From the NCBI GenBank assembly GCA_030747075.1, contig JASLLL010000012.1:1-64000 (forward strand): a stretch of 64,000 bases of DNA, written 5' to 3'. Source of the stretch: Gemmatimonadota bacterium (GTDB lineage Bacteria; ARS69). The notes under the pieces are model-generated. The model worked only from the letters and a program-made list of their open reading frames with translations. It had not been told where the DNA came from and ran no database searches. Below are positions 1 to 8,439 of this stretch, one piece after another (the first letter of the stretch is position 1; every line of letters starts with the position of its first letter). The translations under genes were made by a program, and so were the position numbers.

Positions 1-1
1 C

Positions 2-226
2 TGCGACAACCACTACTACGTCTTTGTGCTCCTCCACGGAGTTGGCATGCGTCCAGACTTTCATATCGTTCCAAGTGACGTTGTGGCCGAGCATATTTCG
101 ACAAACCACAGGCAATGGCTAGCCCGCCCCAAAGCAGACGGCAGCCCTCGGAAGGACTCCTCGATGCGAAATTTCCGCGACTCCGATGGCAAATACAAAG
201 AAAGGTGGACCACTCTCAACCTGTGA
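2..226 (+). CDS. C-terminal end of a restriction-endonuclease-like hypothetical protein (cut by window edge)
   Basis: Reading from base 2 gives the last 74 codons of a gene that starts left of the window; the stop is TGA at 224-226. The tail holds YYVFVLLHG, RPDFHIVPSDVVAEHI, KDSSMRNFRD and a final KYKERWTTLNL. I recognise this order (Y-V-F-V strand, PDF-IVPS-VVA, basic loop, R-W-x-x-L end) as the C-terminus of proteins usually annotated as hypothetical and suspected to have a nuclease (PDDEXK-like) fold; this is recall, not a search. No catalytic residues can be judged from the fragment. The next 450 bases hold no intact gene and then a helicase remnant, which suits the worn edge of a defence or mobile region. 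Confidence 0.6.
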   Translation, partial: CDNHYYVFVLLHGVGMRPDFHIVPSDVVAEHISTNHRQWLARPKADGSPRKDSSMRNFRDSDGKYKERWTTLNL

Positions 227-669
227 GACAGGCCGGACACGAGATCGCTGGGTGGCAGCGGAGCACGGTGCGTCTGCCGAGACCCATCTCCGCCAGAAAC
301 TCGGAAAGAGTAAGCGTCTTCAGGGGGCCGATAGACACGGGTTCTGTCTCGCGCATCGACCGGAGGCCCTTTGCGACCCCGCGACTTTCGTCGGTTGCGC
401 CGAATTGGCCCATCTCCATCTAGGGATCTGATATCGATTTCATGTAGTTCAGCGTGTCGGTTCCGGAGAAATTCAGCCATGCTTGATTGTTTCGGCAATT
501 CGATTTGCCAGGCTACATCCTTGCTCACCTCCAGGATATCTTTAGCCCTGTGATAGACGCGTCTTGCCCTAGCCTTCTTGTCGAGAAACTTCCGTCGCAG
601 GACCTCTCGACGGTCCCTTGCGGTCACCTTCCCCAACCTGGCAGCCAGTCTGTTTACCCTAACCCTAGA
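227..669. other. Gene-poor stretch, no supported gene
   Basis: No reading frame here has a start, ribosome site and recognisable protein together. Part of it (about 420-560) looks visibly richer in A and T than the rest of the window. On the minus strand, codons at about 420-660 give a plausible charged helical segment (RREVLRRKFLDKKARARRVY, then KDILEVSKDVAWQIELPKQS) inside a long open frame that lacks a convincing start. It could be a decayed transposase or other gene, but I cannot name it. Confidence 0.45.
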
Positions 670-1110
670 TGCGCGGAAGATGAGGCAGAGGCGCCACAGT
701 TCTGGCCCGTAGCCGCGGAGTCGCTCGTCAAGGCCACGCGCCGGACTCTTCACCGCATCATCAACGAGGACGCCGTCCCCCCGGGCGAAGTCGCCATTCT
801 CACGGTCCGCAAAGCCGAGGACAGCATTCTCGCCCGCGAAGACAAGCTCGGGAACTTCCGGCTTCACATCGGCAGGCCCGGCTCACGCAGGGCGCCCGGC
901 AAGATCTCGCTTTACTCCATCCACCGGTTCAAGGGGCTGGAGAGCGATGTCGTGTTGCTCATCGTGGAGGAACCCGGCCACAAACCCCGGCAGCCGCTGA
1001 ACGACCTGATCTACATCGGGGCTTCCCGCGCCCGCGGGCACCTGGTGCTGCTCGGCCGGGAAGCGACGCTCCACCGACTGCATGAGGGGGCGGCCGCCGG
1101 GGTGGAGTGA
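670..1110 (+). pseudogene. 5'-truncated UvrD-type helicase C-terminal domain
   Basis: The frame ending at 1110 encodes the last part of a superfamily 1 helicase: SIHRFKGLESDVVLLIVEE matches the UvrD C-terminal motif around H-x-F-K-G-L-E, and LIYIGASRARGHLVLLG matches motif VI (Y-V-A-x-S-R-A). Everything N-terminal to about base 688 in the same frame is unrelated, and no Walker A or B motif lies upstream in any frame, so about the first two thirds of a normal helicase is missing. There is no in-frame ATG and no ribosome site. I read it as a remnant. It sits beside the fragment at 2-226, and both may be leftovers of one defence locus. The fold assignment is firm, inactivity is inferred. Confidence 0.65.
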
Positions 1111-1173
1111 CCGGCCACCCGGCCCCGGCCCGGGCGGGAGTCTGTCTGCAAGGTCGAAGCCGCCCCGACTCCC

Positions 1174-2643
1174 CTATTTCACCCGCACGATTCTCCCCGA
1201 GACACGACCGGTCGGCGCGTCCACGCGACACCAGTACACGCCCGCCGCCACGGACCTTCCCGACGCGTCCCGCCCGTCCCACGCGACCGATGGCGCCCCG
1301 GCCCCCGCCCGGAGCGTCCGCACGAGCCGCCCCGTCGTATCGAACAGGGAAACCGTCGCGGCCTCGCCCGGCAGGCTTGCGCGGAAGGAGATCGTCGTGG
1401 ACTCGCGGAACGGGTTGGGGGCGGCGCGAACCGTGGCACCCGCAACCACGCTCTCTCCCGCAGTCACCGCGCCGTCTCCCGCGACCCGTGCGATATACAG
1501 GTCGAACACCGGAAACAGCCCCGTCTGCCCCGTCACCCAGTATCCGCCGTCCGACGCCGCACCCAGCCCAAACGCGATGTCCCATGTGTTCCAACCCGGC
1601 GCGGAGTGAAACGCCAGCGTGCCCGTCGTGTCACCGCTCGCGTCCATCGCCACGAGATACGACTCCAGCCCGTCCGCTCCTGTCGTGGCCACGCCCGCCG
1701 CGAAGAACCCGCCCCCCGGTTCCGGGAGCACCGATGACGCCGCATCCGCCTGCGTCCCGCCCACGGTGCTCTCCCACAGCATCGCCCCCCATGCGTCGGT
1801 CCGGAAGACCCAGAACTGGTCGTCCCCCGCAACAGCGGACCTCGTCTGCCCCGCCACGACAAACCCGCCGCCGGACACTTCTCTCACGGAGAAGGTCAGA
1901 TCCCGGTCCGCGCCGCCGTAGGTCGCCTCCCATTCCGTCAGGCCGCCCGCATCCGTCTTGACGAGATACGCATCCACGCCGCCCGCCCCGTAGGAGGTGG
2001 TCGAACCGGTGAGAACGAACCCGCCGTCGGCCGTCGCGTGCCCCCACTGGCAGTCCTCGTCTCCCGCGCCTCCGTAGGTCGCCTCCCACAGCGTCGCGCC
2101 CGTTGAGTCCGTGCGCACGAGCAGGAAGTCGCTCCCGCCCGCACCGCTCGACTTCGTCTCCCCGGCGATCGCGAAACCGCCGTCGGGCAGCGTCTCAATC
2201 CACTGCCCGTCATCGTGCGCGGCGCCGCCCCAGGTCTTCTCCCACTCCACCGCGCCTCCCGCGTTCGCCCGCACGACATACACATCGCTCTCCCCCGCGC
2301 CGCTCGACTTCGTCTGCCCCGCCATCGCCACGCCGCCATCCGGCAGGACCACGAGCGCCCGGCAGTCCTCCCATCCGGGGCCGCCGTATGTCCGCGTCCA
2401 GAGCGTGTCGCCACCGGCGTCCGCGCGCACCAGGAGCGCGTCCGTGTCTCCGGCGTTCTGGGAGTACCCGCCGACGAAAACACCGCCGTCAGCCGCCTCC
2501 GCGATCGCGTGCCCTTCCTGCCATCCGGGAAGCGCGACGAGGTGTGTCCATGATGTGTCGGGGGGGGCTGCGAGAGCCGGCGGAGCGAGAAGCGCGGCGG
2601 CAGCCACCAGCGTGCCTGACGCGAGGAAACGGGTTCGCTGCAT
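1174..2643 (-). CDS. Secreted beta-repeat protein with FlgD-like C-terminal tail
   Basis: 489 residues from the ATG at 2643, chosen because GGAGG lies 6 bases upstream and the product opens with a signal peptide (MQRTRFLASGTLVAAAALLA, cut after PPALA). The body is at least six repeats of about 52 residues with the pattern TLWTRTYGG, then LPDGGVAMAGQTKSSGAG, then DVYVVRANAGG, like the so-called delta-60 repeats that form beta-propellers. The last 80 residues are a FlgD-type Ig domain (APNPFRESTTISFRAS, SLFDTTGRLVRTL, AWDGRDASGRSV, GVYWCRV) ending in RIVRVK. No catalytic residues are apparent; an adhesive or structural surface role is inferred. It diverges from the hydrolase gene at 2844. An extended -10 box lies 43 bases upstream. 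Confidence 0.85.
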   Translation of the reverse strand: MQRTRFLASGTLVAAAALLAPPALAAPPDTSWTHLVALPGWQEGHAIAEAADGGVFVGGYSQNAGDTDALLVRADAGGDTLWTRTYGGPGWEDCRALVVLPDGGVAMAGQTKSSGAGESDVYVVRANAGGAVEWEKTWGGAAHDDGQWIETLPDGGFAIAGETKSSGAGGSDFLLVRTDSTGATLWEATYGGAGDEDCQWGHATADGGFVLTGSTTSYGAGGVDAYLVKTDAGGLTEWEATYGGADRDLTFSVREVSGGGFVVAGQTRSAVAGDDQFWVFRTDAWGAMLWESTVGGTQADAASSVLPEPGGGFFAAGVATTGADGLESYLVAMDASGDTTGTLAFHSAPGWNTWDIAFGLGAASDGGYWVTGQTGLFPVFDLYIARVAGDGAVTAGESVVAGATVRAAPNPFRESTTISFRASLPGEAATVSLFDTTGRLVRTLRAGAGAPSVAWDGRDASGRSVAAGVYWCRVDAPTGRVSGRIVRVK

Positions 2644-2685
2644 GAGAAGCCTCCGGGGGGAGAGGGAACGCGGCCAAGCGACCCC

Positions 2686-2694
2686 AGCATACCA
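2686..2694 (-). promoter_or_regulatory. Extended -10 promoter element for the gene at 1174-2643
   Basis: On the minus strand the sequence reads TGGTATGCT, a TGn plus -10 hexamer (TATGCT) 43 bases before the ATG. No good -35 box is visible. The same TGn-TAnnnT form precedes several other exported-protein genes in the window. Confidence 0.45.
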
Positions 2695-2768
2695 CCTCCC
2701 GCACAGCCGATTCCATCCTGCCGCCGAATCCCCCCTGCGGCACGCCCGGACCGCTTCCTCCCCCTCGC

Positions 2769-2798
2769 TTGCAAGCGGCACGCAGTGAGCGGTATCCT
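2769..2798 (+). promoter_or_regulatory. Putative sigma-70-type promoter for the gene at 2844
   Basis: TTGCAA at 2769-2774 and TATCCT at 2793-2798 are separated by 18 bases, 46 bases before the ATG at 2844. Matches are 5/6 to TTGACA and 4/6 to TATAAT. It is the best candidate in the divergent intergenic region. Confidence 0.4.
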
Positions 2799-2843
2799 TG
2801 CCGTGGGTCCACGAGACCACAAGGCCGGCCCGGGAGGACATCG

Positions 2844-4589
2844 ATGATCCGCTTCCCCGCAAGGGCCGCCGTCTGTGCGTCCCTGTTTGCACTGGCTCCG
2901 CTCTCGCCCGCGTCGGCTTCCGCGCCGCCCGTCTTCAACCTGCAGCTTCCCAGCGACGCCACCGGAGGCGGCCACCTCGCCGTTCGCGTCACGCTTCCGC
3001 CTCCGTCGGTCGGGCCGCGCTACTCCGACGGAGCCCCGGTACTCGTACTGTCGCCGGGCGGCCATACCCCCGGGAGCCTCACCGGCGGAGACATCCTCGC
3101 CGGGAAGGGCTTCGCGGTACTCACCTTCCTCTATCCCGGCGGCTCCTCCGGCCCCTACTCCAGCGACGGCCTCTACGACTACCGGGGCGCGCTCTGCCGC
3201 ATGGCCCTCCGCGATGTCATCCTCTTCGCGGCCGGACTCAAGACGGACACGCTCTCCCGCACGATCCACGATGTCGCCCCCATACCCGTTCGCACCGGCA
3301 ACCTCGGGGTGCTCGGCTCCTCGAACGGTGGTCCCGCCACCATGGCCACCCTCGCGAACCACGGCTCGGAACTCCCCGCGCTGTCCTACTTTGTCGGGTG
3401 GGAGAATCCGACCGGCGGACAGACCGTATTGGGCGAGGTCGGCGTCAAGGACCGCGACTGCGACCCCTCCGTCGACGACGACGGCAACGGAGTCCCCGAC
3501 GACGACGGCGACAACCCCTACATCACCGCCTACTCGGACACTTCGATCACGATCGACTTCACGAACCTGGCCTTCGACCCCACCTACACGCGGACCGTCC
3601 TTGATCCCGGTGGCGTGCACGCGCCGTATCCGCACACCGGCGTGCTCTTCATCGACGGGAACGCGAACGGAACGCTGGACTTCGACCCGTCGGACCCCAC
3701 CTGCCTGGACCTCGACGGGAACGGCACGATCGACATCGGCGAGGACTACTTCTTCAATCCGCTCCCCGCGTACATCGGCGGGGCGCTCCAGTTGAATCAC
3801 TCCAATGAAGTGACGCGCGCGGCGGCAGCCTCCGGAGTCTACGGAGCCTCCTGGCCCTCCGTGGTCGCGGACACGGCTCAGGCGAGCGCCTACTGGGAGC
3901 TGCGCGACCCCACCACTCAGTACGATGAAGTCGCCGCAAACCAACCCGGACTCCGCTGCATGCTTGCGTTCGGGCAATCCGACCATGTGCAGGCGCATGC
4001 GGGCCATCCGCACATCCAGCAGGCGTACCACGGCCTCACGGCAAACGGTCTCTGGTGCCGCCTCAACCCGGACGAGGTCTACTACCGTGAGGTCGTCGCG
4101 GCTCCCGCTCTCCCGCCCACCGACACCGACGCCGGAATCGCGGTCGCCTGGCCCGACATGTGGGACTACTGCGAACCGTATGGGCTCTCCAGCAATGCGG
4201 GGGCGACCGCGGGCGTCATGGAGATGGCCGACCGCACCCGCTACGGCGTCTGGAGCACGAACCTCGACGCGCTGGTCACCAGCGCAACCGGTGTCGACGC
4301 CATTCCGCCCGCGACCGCCACCGCTCCCGCCGCGCGCCCGAACCCCTTCGGCACCGGAACCGCCATCTCCTGGACGATGCCCGACGCGGGGGGCGCATCG
4401 CTCTCGATCGTGGATGTGCGCGGGCGTGTCGTCCGCACGCTCACCACGGGCGCGATGTCAGCCGGTCCGCAGGAGACGCACTGGGACGGACTCGACAATG
4501 CTCACCGCCCCGTACCCGCCGGCGTCTACTTCGCGCGGATCGCCGCCCCCGGAATCCATCGCACGGTCAAGCTGACTCTCATCCGATAG
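2844..4589 (+). CDS. Secreted alpha/beta-hydrolase-like protein with FlgD-like tail
   Basis: 581 residues from the ATG at 2844, preceded by GGGAGGA; the signal peptide is MIRFPARAAVCASLFALAPL followed by SPASAS. Residues from about 60 on look like an alpha/beta hydrolase: VLVLSPGGHTPGS as the first strand and oxyanion loop, and GVLGSSNGGPATMA as a G-x-S-x-G nucleophile elbow. Two Asp-rich stretches (DRDCDPSVDDDGNGVPDDDG and DLDGNGTIDIGEDY) look like calcium-binding loops of the dockerin or EF-hand kind. A candidate histidine lies in QSDHVQAHAGHPH. The last 85 residues are the FlgD-type tail (ARPNPFGTGTAISW, SIVDVRGRVVRTL, HWDGLDNAHRPV, GVYFARI, KLTLIR). Substrate unknown; esterase or peptidase activity is possible. 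Its stop overlaps the convergent DUF998 gene by 11 bases. Confidence 0.8.
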   Translation: MIRFPARAAVCASLFALAPLSPASASAPPVFNLQLPSDATGGGHLAVRVTLPPPSVGPRYSDGAPVLVLSPGGHTPGSLTGGDILAGKGFAVLTFLYPGGSSGPYSSDGLYDYRGALCRMALRDVILFAAGLKTDTLSRTIHDVAPIPVRTGNLGVLGSSNGGPATMATLANHGSELPALSYFVGWENPTGGQTVLGEVGVKDRDCDPSVDDDGNGVPDDDGDNPYITAYSDTSITIDFTNLAFDPTYTRTVLDPGGVHAPYPHTGVLFIDGNANGTLDFDPSDPTCLDLDGNGTIDIGEDYFFNPLPAYIGGALQLNHSNEVTRAAAASGVYGASWPSVVADTAQASAYWELRDPTTQYDEVAANQPGLRCMLAFGQSDHVQAHAGHPHIQQAYHGLTANGLWCRLNPDEVYYREVVAAPALPPTDTDAGIAVAWPDMWDYCEPYGLSSNAGATAGVMEMADRTRYGVWSTNLDALVTSATGVDAIPPATATAPAARPNPFGTGTAISWTMPDAGGASLSIVDVRGRVVRTLTTGAMSAGPQETHWDGLDNAHRPVPAGVYFARIAAPGIHRTVKLTLIR

Positions 4590-5271
4590 GCGATGAAGCG
4601 TCGCCGCGGCGCAGCAGATGCGCCGCGGCGACCAGAACAAAAACTACGGCAAGCGCAATCACGCACCACTCCAGCAGGGCCAGCAATCGAACTGCGGGCC
4701 GGGCGGACAGCGCATACGCTTCGAAGTTCCGGTGGGCGGCCATGAGTTCGCCTTTGGGGGCAGCGGTGAATGCGACGCATCCCGCGAGAAGCGCACGGCT
4801 CGCCCGATACAGGCCGCGTGCCCGGCCTTCCCGGGCCGCCTGACGAAACACCGCCGTGTAGAGAATCGCCCCAATCATCAGGAGCCAGAAGTACACCGCC
4901 GCCAGAACCAGATGCGGACCGCCGCCGCCCATGGGGACCAGGCCGACCAGCACGCCCGCAAGGCCCGTGGCCACGCCGACTCCCCCCGCCACGAACCCCC
5001 ACCGCGTCCCTTCGAGTCGCGCCACTCTCCACAGAATCGGCGTGAACAGGAGCCCGGCAAGTGCCACGCCTCCATTGAACGCCCACGCGCGCGGCGACGA
5101 CTCCGCCCAGCCGAGTTCGGATACGAAGTGGTTTGCGAACGAGTACCCCGGTCCACCCGGCCGATCATAGGCCAAGACTGCGGCAGCCATGCCTCCCGCC
5201 ATGCACGCGACTCCCGCAATCCCCGCCACGGCGACACACCTCTCCCGCCGCGCACCGTGCAAATCCCGCAT
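4579..5271 (-). CDS. DUF998-like six-helix membrane protein
   Basis: 230 residues from the ATG at 5271 (GGGGAGAGCAGG directly upstream). About six hydrophobic segments are visible: CVAVAGIAGVACMAGGMAAA, GGVALAGLLFTPILW, WGFVAGGVGVATGLAGVLVG, LVLAAVYFWLLMIGAILY, ALLAGCVAFTA and LLALLEWCVIALAVVFVLV. The loop FANHFVSELGW after helix 1 carries the S-E-L-G signature typical of DUF998 membrane proteins. Those proteins have no firmly assigned biochemical role; they sit in the cytoplasmic membrane. The gene is convergent with the hydrolase gene at 2844 and divergent from malate dehydrogenase. Confidence 0.75.
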   Translation of the reverse strand: MRDLHGARRERCVAVAGIAGVACMAGGMAAAVLAYDRPGGPGYSFANHFVSELGWAESSPRAWAFNGGVALAGLLFTPILWRVARLEGTRWGFVAGGVGVATGLAGVLVGLVPMGGGGPHLVLAAVYFWLLMIGAILYTAVFRQAAREGRARGLYRASRALLAGCVAFTAAPKGELMAAHRNFEAYALSARPAVRLLALLEWCVIALAVVFVLVAAAHLLRRGDASSPIG

Positions 5272-5377
5272 CCTGCTCTCCCCCCGTTTGTCCGCGGCTG
5301 CGCAGGATATTGCACGAGTGCCTGCATCGTCACGCACTCTTCGCCGCCCGCACGAAGCCGCGCCCTCCCTGAATCCC

Positions 5378-5405
5378 TTGATCTTCCGGTGTTCACCCGT
5401 ACATT
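5378..5405 (+). promoter_or_regulatory. Putative promoter of malate dehydrogenase
   Basis: TTGATC at 5378-5383 and TACATT at 5400-5405 have a 16-base spacer. The predicted leader to the GTG at 5500 is about 85-90 bases. Confidence 0.4.
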
Positions 5406-5499
5406 GGGCCAGTATTGGGGCGCGTCCGTCCCGGTGGCTCTCCCGGCGCGGAGGGCTTCCTGCCCGGACTCAATCGTGGGTTGAACAAGGAGTGCTGAA

Positions 5500-6522
5500 G
5501 TGCTTGAGAAGATCGGTGTCATCGGCGCAGGAAACATCGGGGGGGTGCTCGTTCAGGAACTCGTCCGGCGGCAGCTGGCCCGGACGATCGCGGTCACCGA
5601 CCCGGCTCCCTTTGTGAATCCGGAGGATCCGCCCGAGAGGCAGGAGACCACGAAGAGCCAGTCCGTCGCGCGCGGCAAAGCGCTCGACATCCTGGAAGGA
5701 ACTCCGCTCCTCGGCAGCGATGTCTCCGTGGAGGCCGGACGCGACTACGATGTGCTCGCGGGCTGCGACATGGTGATCAACACAGCGGGCGTGCCGAGAA
5801 AAGCGCGTCCGGACGGGACCTTCCCGTCGAGAGATGAACTCCTGTCGATCAACCTGAAGGTGACCGGCCAGGTGGCGAAGGGGATCGCGGACCACTGCCC
5901 GGATGCCACCGTCATCTCCGTCGCCAATCCGCTGGACGCCATCGTCTACACGCTCTATCGGAAGCTCGGCATCCCGAAGAACCGCCTGATCGGCATGGCG
6001 GGGGTGCTCGACTCGGCGCGCTACCGCTGGTTCGTCGCGCAAGCCGCCGGTGTGAGCGTGGACAATGTGGAGGCTCTCGTTCTCGGCGGCCACGGCGACA
6101 CCATGGTTCCGGTGCGCAGCTGCTGTCGGATCGCCGGAATGCCCGTCGAGAAGTTCGTGTCCTCCGAAGACCTCGACGCCATCGAAGCCCGCACCCGAAA
6201 GGCGGGCGGAGAGGTCGTCGGTCTCCTGGGATTCGGCTCGGCGTTTGTGTCGCCCGCGCTGTCAGCGCTGGAGATGGCGGAGTCCATCCTCTTCGATCGC
6301 AAGAAGGTCACCCCGGTCTGCACCCTCCTCGAAGGGGAGTACGGCGTAGACGGTCTCTTTGTCGGCGTGCCTGCGGTGCTTGGTGCCAATGGCGTGGAGA
6401 AGATCATCGAGACCGAACTCACCGATGCCGAGGCCACCGCACTGGAGGCTTCCGTGTCCGCAGTGCGGACCACCTGCGAGGATGTCGACCGCATGCTGGA
6501 GCAGGCCACCCCGGCTGGCTGA
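5500..6522 (+). CDS. mdh: Malate dehydrogenase (LDH/MDH superfamily)
   Basis: 340 residues from the GTG at 5500, preceded by AAGGAG. It interconverts malate and oxaloacetate with NAD in the cytoplasm (citric acid cycle). Seen: Rossmann motif GVIGAGNIGG at residues 5-14, substrate loop with the malate-type arginine (AGVPRKARPDG), VANPLDAIVYT, AGVLDSARYRWFVA with the substrate arginine, and GGHGDTMVPV with the catalytic histidine near residue 197. Two insertions make it about 25-30 residues longer than usual: a Pro/Glu-rich loop after beta-2 (PFVNPEDPPERQETTKSQS) and a longer active-site loop (KARPDGTFPSRDEL against the usual K-P-G-M-S-R-D-D-L). The Arg after the first Pro of that loop favours malate over lactate. 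It appears monocistronic, with a hairpin 20 bases after the stop. Confidence 0.93.
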   Translation: MLEKIGVIGAGNIGGVLVQELVRRQLARTIAVTDPAPFVNPEDPPERQETTKSQSVARGKALDILEGTPLLGSDVSVEAGRDYDVLAGCDMVINTAGVPRKARPDGTFPSRDELLSINLKVTGQVAKGIADHCPDATVISVANPLDAIVYTLYRKLGIPKNRLIGMAGVLDSARYRWFVAQAAGVSVDNVEALVLGGHGDTMVPVRSCCRIAGMPVEKFVSSEDLDAIEARTRKAGGEVVGLLGFGSAFVSPALSALEMAESILFDRKKVTPVCTLLEGEYGVDGLFVGVPAVLGANGVEKIIETELTDAEATALEASVSAVRTTCEDVDRMLEQATPAG

Positions 6523-6541
6523 TCCGCGGATCACTTGCGAC

Positions 6542-6570
6542 TGCCCCGATCCGTGAGTAGGGTCGGGGCA
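6542..6570 (+). terminator. Hairpin after malate dehydrogenase
   Basis: An 11-bp stem (one T-G wobble) of 6542-6552 with 6560-6570 encloses a 7-base loop, GTGAGTA. No T-run follows, so it may act as an RNA-stabilising 3' hairpin or a factor-assisted terminator. It starts 20 bases after the mdh stop codon. Confidence 0.6.
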
Positions 6571-6629
6571 CGCCGTTGGCAGAGCGCCTCCCCCACGGTT
6601 TCCACCATTCCCCGGGGAGGTCCCGCACC

Positions 6630-7094
6630 ATGCTCGCCATCTCGGAAGTACGACGCCTCTTGAGCGTTGACACCCCACTGGAACTCCCGCCCGCCCGCCA
6701 CCGCGCGTCCCGGCTCCTGCATGCCCTTCGCGCCGCGATCCGCCCGGCTGCGCAGCATCTGCACACACTCCGCGTGGGCGCCACGCGCTTCTGGGCCCTG
6801 GGAGAAGAGGCACCCCATGCGCTGGAGTTGTTTGAGCGACATGTGCTGGAACACGCCCTGGGCCTGCCCACCCGGCCTGTCCCCGAGTTCGGCGCGTCAC
6901 GCCGGCAACCCGGAGTTCATCGAGAAAAGTGCAAGGTTCACAGAGAAACACCGCTCCCTGTCAAGAAAGGAGACCTTGCCGTCCGCTACTTTTCTCATCC
7001 CGGTGCCAGCTTGCACAAGAAACCCCTGAAACCACCGCAACTACCTGCAGTTTCACCTGTTGCGGGCTCCTTGGTTCGCAAGAAAGCGTCATAA
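6630..7094 (+). CDS. Hypothetical protein, weakly supported
   Basis: A 154-codon frame from the ATG at 6630 with GGGGAGG 8 bases upstream. The first 90 residues look protein-like: VRRLLSVDTPLELPPARHRA, LHALRAAIRPAAQHLHTLRV, then WALGEEAPHALELFERHVLE, mostly helical with alternating Leu and Arg. After about residue 95 the DNA becomes visibly less GC-rich and the residues look random, so the true end may be earlier or the frame may be a remnant. I recognise no family. It lies alone between a terminator and the NHL-protein promoter. Confidence 0.3.
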   Translation: MLAISEVRRLLSVDTPLELPPARHRASRLLHALRAAIRPAAQHLHTLRVGATRFWALGEEAPHALELFERHVLEHALGLPTRPVPEFGASRRQPGVHREKCKVHRETPLPVKKGDLAVRYFSHPGASLHKKPLKPPQLPAVSPVAGSLVRKKAS

Positions 7095-7431
7095 ACAATG
7101 CTCCCACCCTTCCAGCATTCGACGCTGAAATCATACCGCCTCCCTCGCAAACACCGTCAGCTCAGAACCTTAGCTTTTTACTGTCACCACCCCCTCTTCC
7201 CTGCTATAATATTCAACGAGTGGGAGAACTCTCGCCGGAGGTCTCCTTCTGTGGCGTGGAGTATCTGATCGGATCTCTGCGCAGTGCCCGGCCGAAGTGA
7301 ACTCGGCTTGGCGGATCAAGCCCGGCACCGCACGGCCCGATTCAGAGGAAGGGCCGGGGAAGCCGATCGCTTTTCGAGTGGGTGGCAATGTGGAGGCTGG
7401 TGTGTTCAGAAAGCGAACACAAGGACTGATC
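7095..7431. other. Intergenic region and leader before the NHL-repeat gene
   Basis: No gene is seen in these 337 bases. The first half is comparatively AT-rich. A strong promoter lies at 7181-7210, implying a transcript with a leader of about 215 bases before the GTG at 7432. In-frame GTG codons at 7297, 7390 and 7402 are weaker start options for the same gene. Confidence 0.5.
7181..7210 (+). promoter_or_regulatory. Promoter of the NHL-repeat gene (perfect extended -10)
   Basis: TGCTATAAT at 7202-7210 is an extended -10 box with a perfect TATAAT. CTGTCA at 7181-7186 gives a 4/6 match to the -35 box at an 18-base spacing. It is the best consensus promoter in the window. Confidence 0.65.
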
Positions 7432-8415
7432 GTGAAGGCGTTCGGGCTGCTCGTGTCGGCTCTTTGCGTGATCGCGATCGTGTCTCCTCCCGCGTCCGCC
7501 GTGAAGGCTCCTCCGGAGTATCTGTTGTCATGGGGAAGTCCCGGGAGCGGGGCTTCGCAGTTCTCCAGCCCGGCAGACCTTGCTGTCGGACCGGACGGTT
7601 GCGTGTATGTCGCCGACACCTACAACCACCGCGTCCAGAAGTTCTCCCCCGACGGGGCGTTCCTCGACTCATGGGGCGGCATGGGTTCCACCAACGGGCA
7701 CTTCATTCAGCCCGCCGGGATCACCGTCTCCGATGACAACACCATCTTTGTCGCCGACACATTCAACCACCGGATTCAGAAGTTCTCGTCCGCCGGGATC
7801 TATCTCCACTCCTGGGGTTCGTTCGGAGCGGGTCCGGGTGAGTTCAGCAACCCCACCGGGCTCGATACCGACGCCGTCGGCAATCTCTATGTCGCGGACA
7901 CCTACAACAACCGCATCCAGAAGTTCGCGCCTGACGGCACCTTCCTCGCCGAGTGGGGAAACATGGGCTTCGGCCCCGCCCAGTTCAACAGTCCGTTCGG
8001 GGTAGCCGTCAGCGTACTCGGCTATGTCTATGTCTCCGACACCTACAACTACCGCATCCAGAAGTTCCTCACCGATGGGACCTTCCTGGACCAGTGGGGA
8101 GGCATGGGCGGCAGCAACGGGTACTTCTCGGTCGCCAATCGCCTGACGACCGACGGGCGCGGACGCGTCTTCGTCGCCGATACCTACAACCATCGCGTTC
8201 AGGGCTTCACGGGCCACGGCAACTACTTCACCTCCTGGGGGTGGCTGGGAACCAATCCCGGCTGGTTCTACTTCCCCACCGCCGTTGCGATCGCGCCGGA
8301 CGACGAGCACTACTATGTTGCGGACACGCTGAACAACCGTATCCAGAAGTTCGGCCCGGCGGTCATCGGTCTGGCCGATGCTTCCTGGGGCAAGGTGAAG
8401 AGCCTCTACCGCTAG
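7432..8415 (+). CDS. Secreted NHL-repeat beta-propeller protein
   Basis: 327 residues from the GTG at 7432. This start is preferred because AAGGA lies 6 bases upstream and it opens directly on a signal peptide (MKAFGLLVSALCVIAIVSPP, cut after ASA). The mature protein is six NHL repeats of about 47 residues, each with a core such as VYVADTYNHRVQKFSPDG and SWGGMGSTNGHF; six blades fit one closed propeller. The last residues ADASWGKVKSLYR are a short tail that I have seen on similar exported proteins of this kind in place of a FlgD domain, possibly another sorting or packing signal (recall). No catalytic residue is evident; binding of protein or sugar is inferred. A clean intrinsic terminator follows. 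Confidence 0.85.
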   Translation: MKAFGLLVSALCVIAIVSPPASAVKAPPEYLLSWGSPGSGASQFSSPADLAVGPDGCVYVADTYNHRVQKFSPDGAFLDSWGGMGSTNGHFIQPAGITVSDDNTIFVADTFNHRIQKFSSAGIYLHSWGSFGAGPGEFSNPTGLDTDAVGNLYVADTYNNRIQKFAPDGTFLAEWGNMGFGPAQFNSPFGVAVSVLGYVYVSDTYNYRIQKFLTDGTFLDQWGGMGGSNGYFSVANRLTTDGRGRVFVADTYNHRVQGFTGHGNYFTSWGWLGTNPGWFYFPTAVAIAPDDEHYYVADTLNNRIQKFGPAVIGLADASWGKVKSLYR

Positions 8416-8418
8416 GCC

Positions 8419-8439
8419 ACGCCGCTCACGGCGTTTCTT
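8419..8439 (+). terminator. Intrinsic terminator after the NHL-repeat gene
   Basis: A perfect 6-bp stem ACGCCG/CGGCGT (8419-8424 with 8429-8434) with the loop CTCA is followed by TTCTT, 4 bases after the stop codon. Confidence 0.75.

Noticed and set aside
61-867. Minus-strand frame of 268 codons across the left edge
   Set aside because: It runs antisense through the helicase tail, and only its middle looks protein-like; no start or family supports it, so it is mentioned as a possible remnant only.
1938-4031. Open minus-strand frame of 697 codons
   Set aside because: Spans the divergent promoter region and lies antisense to the hydrolase gene; composition is random.
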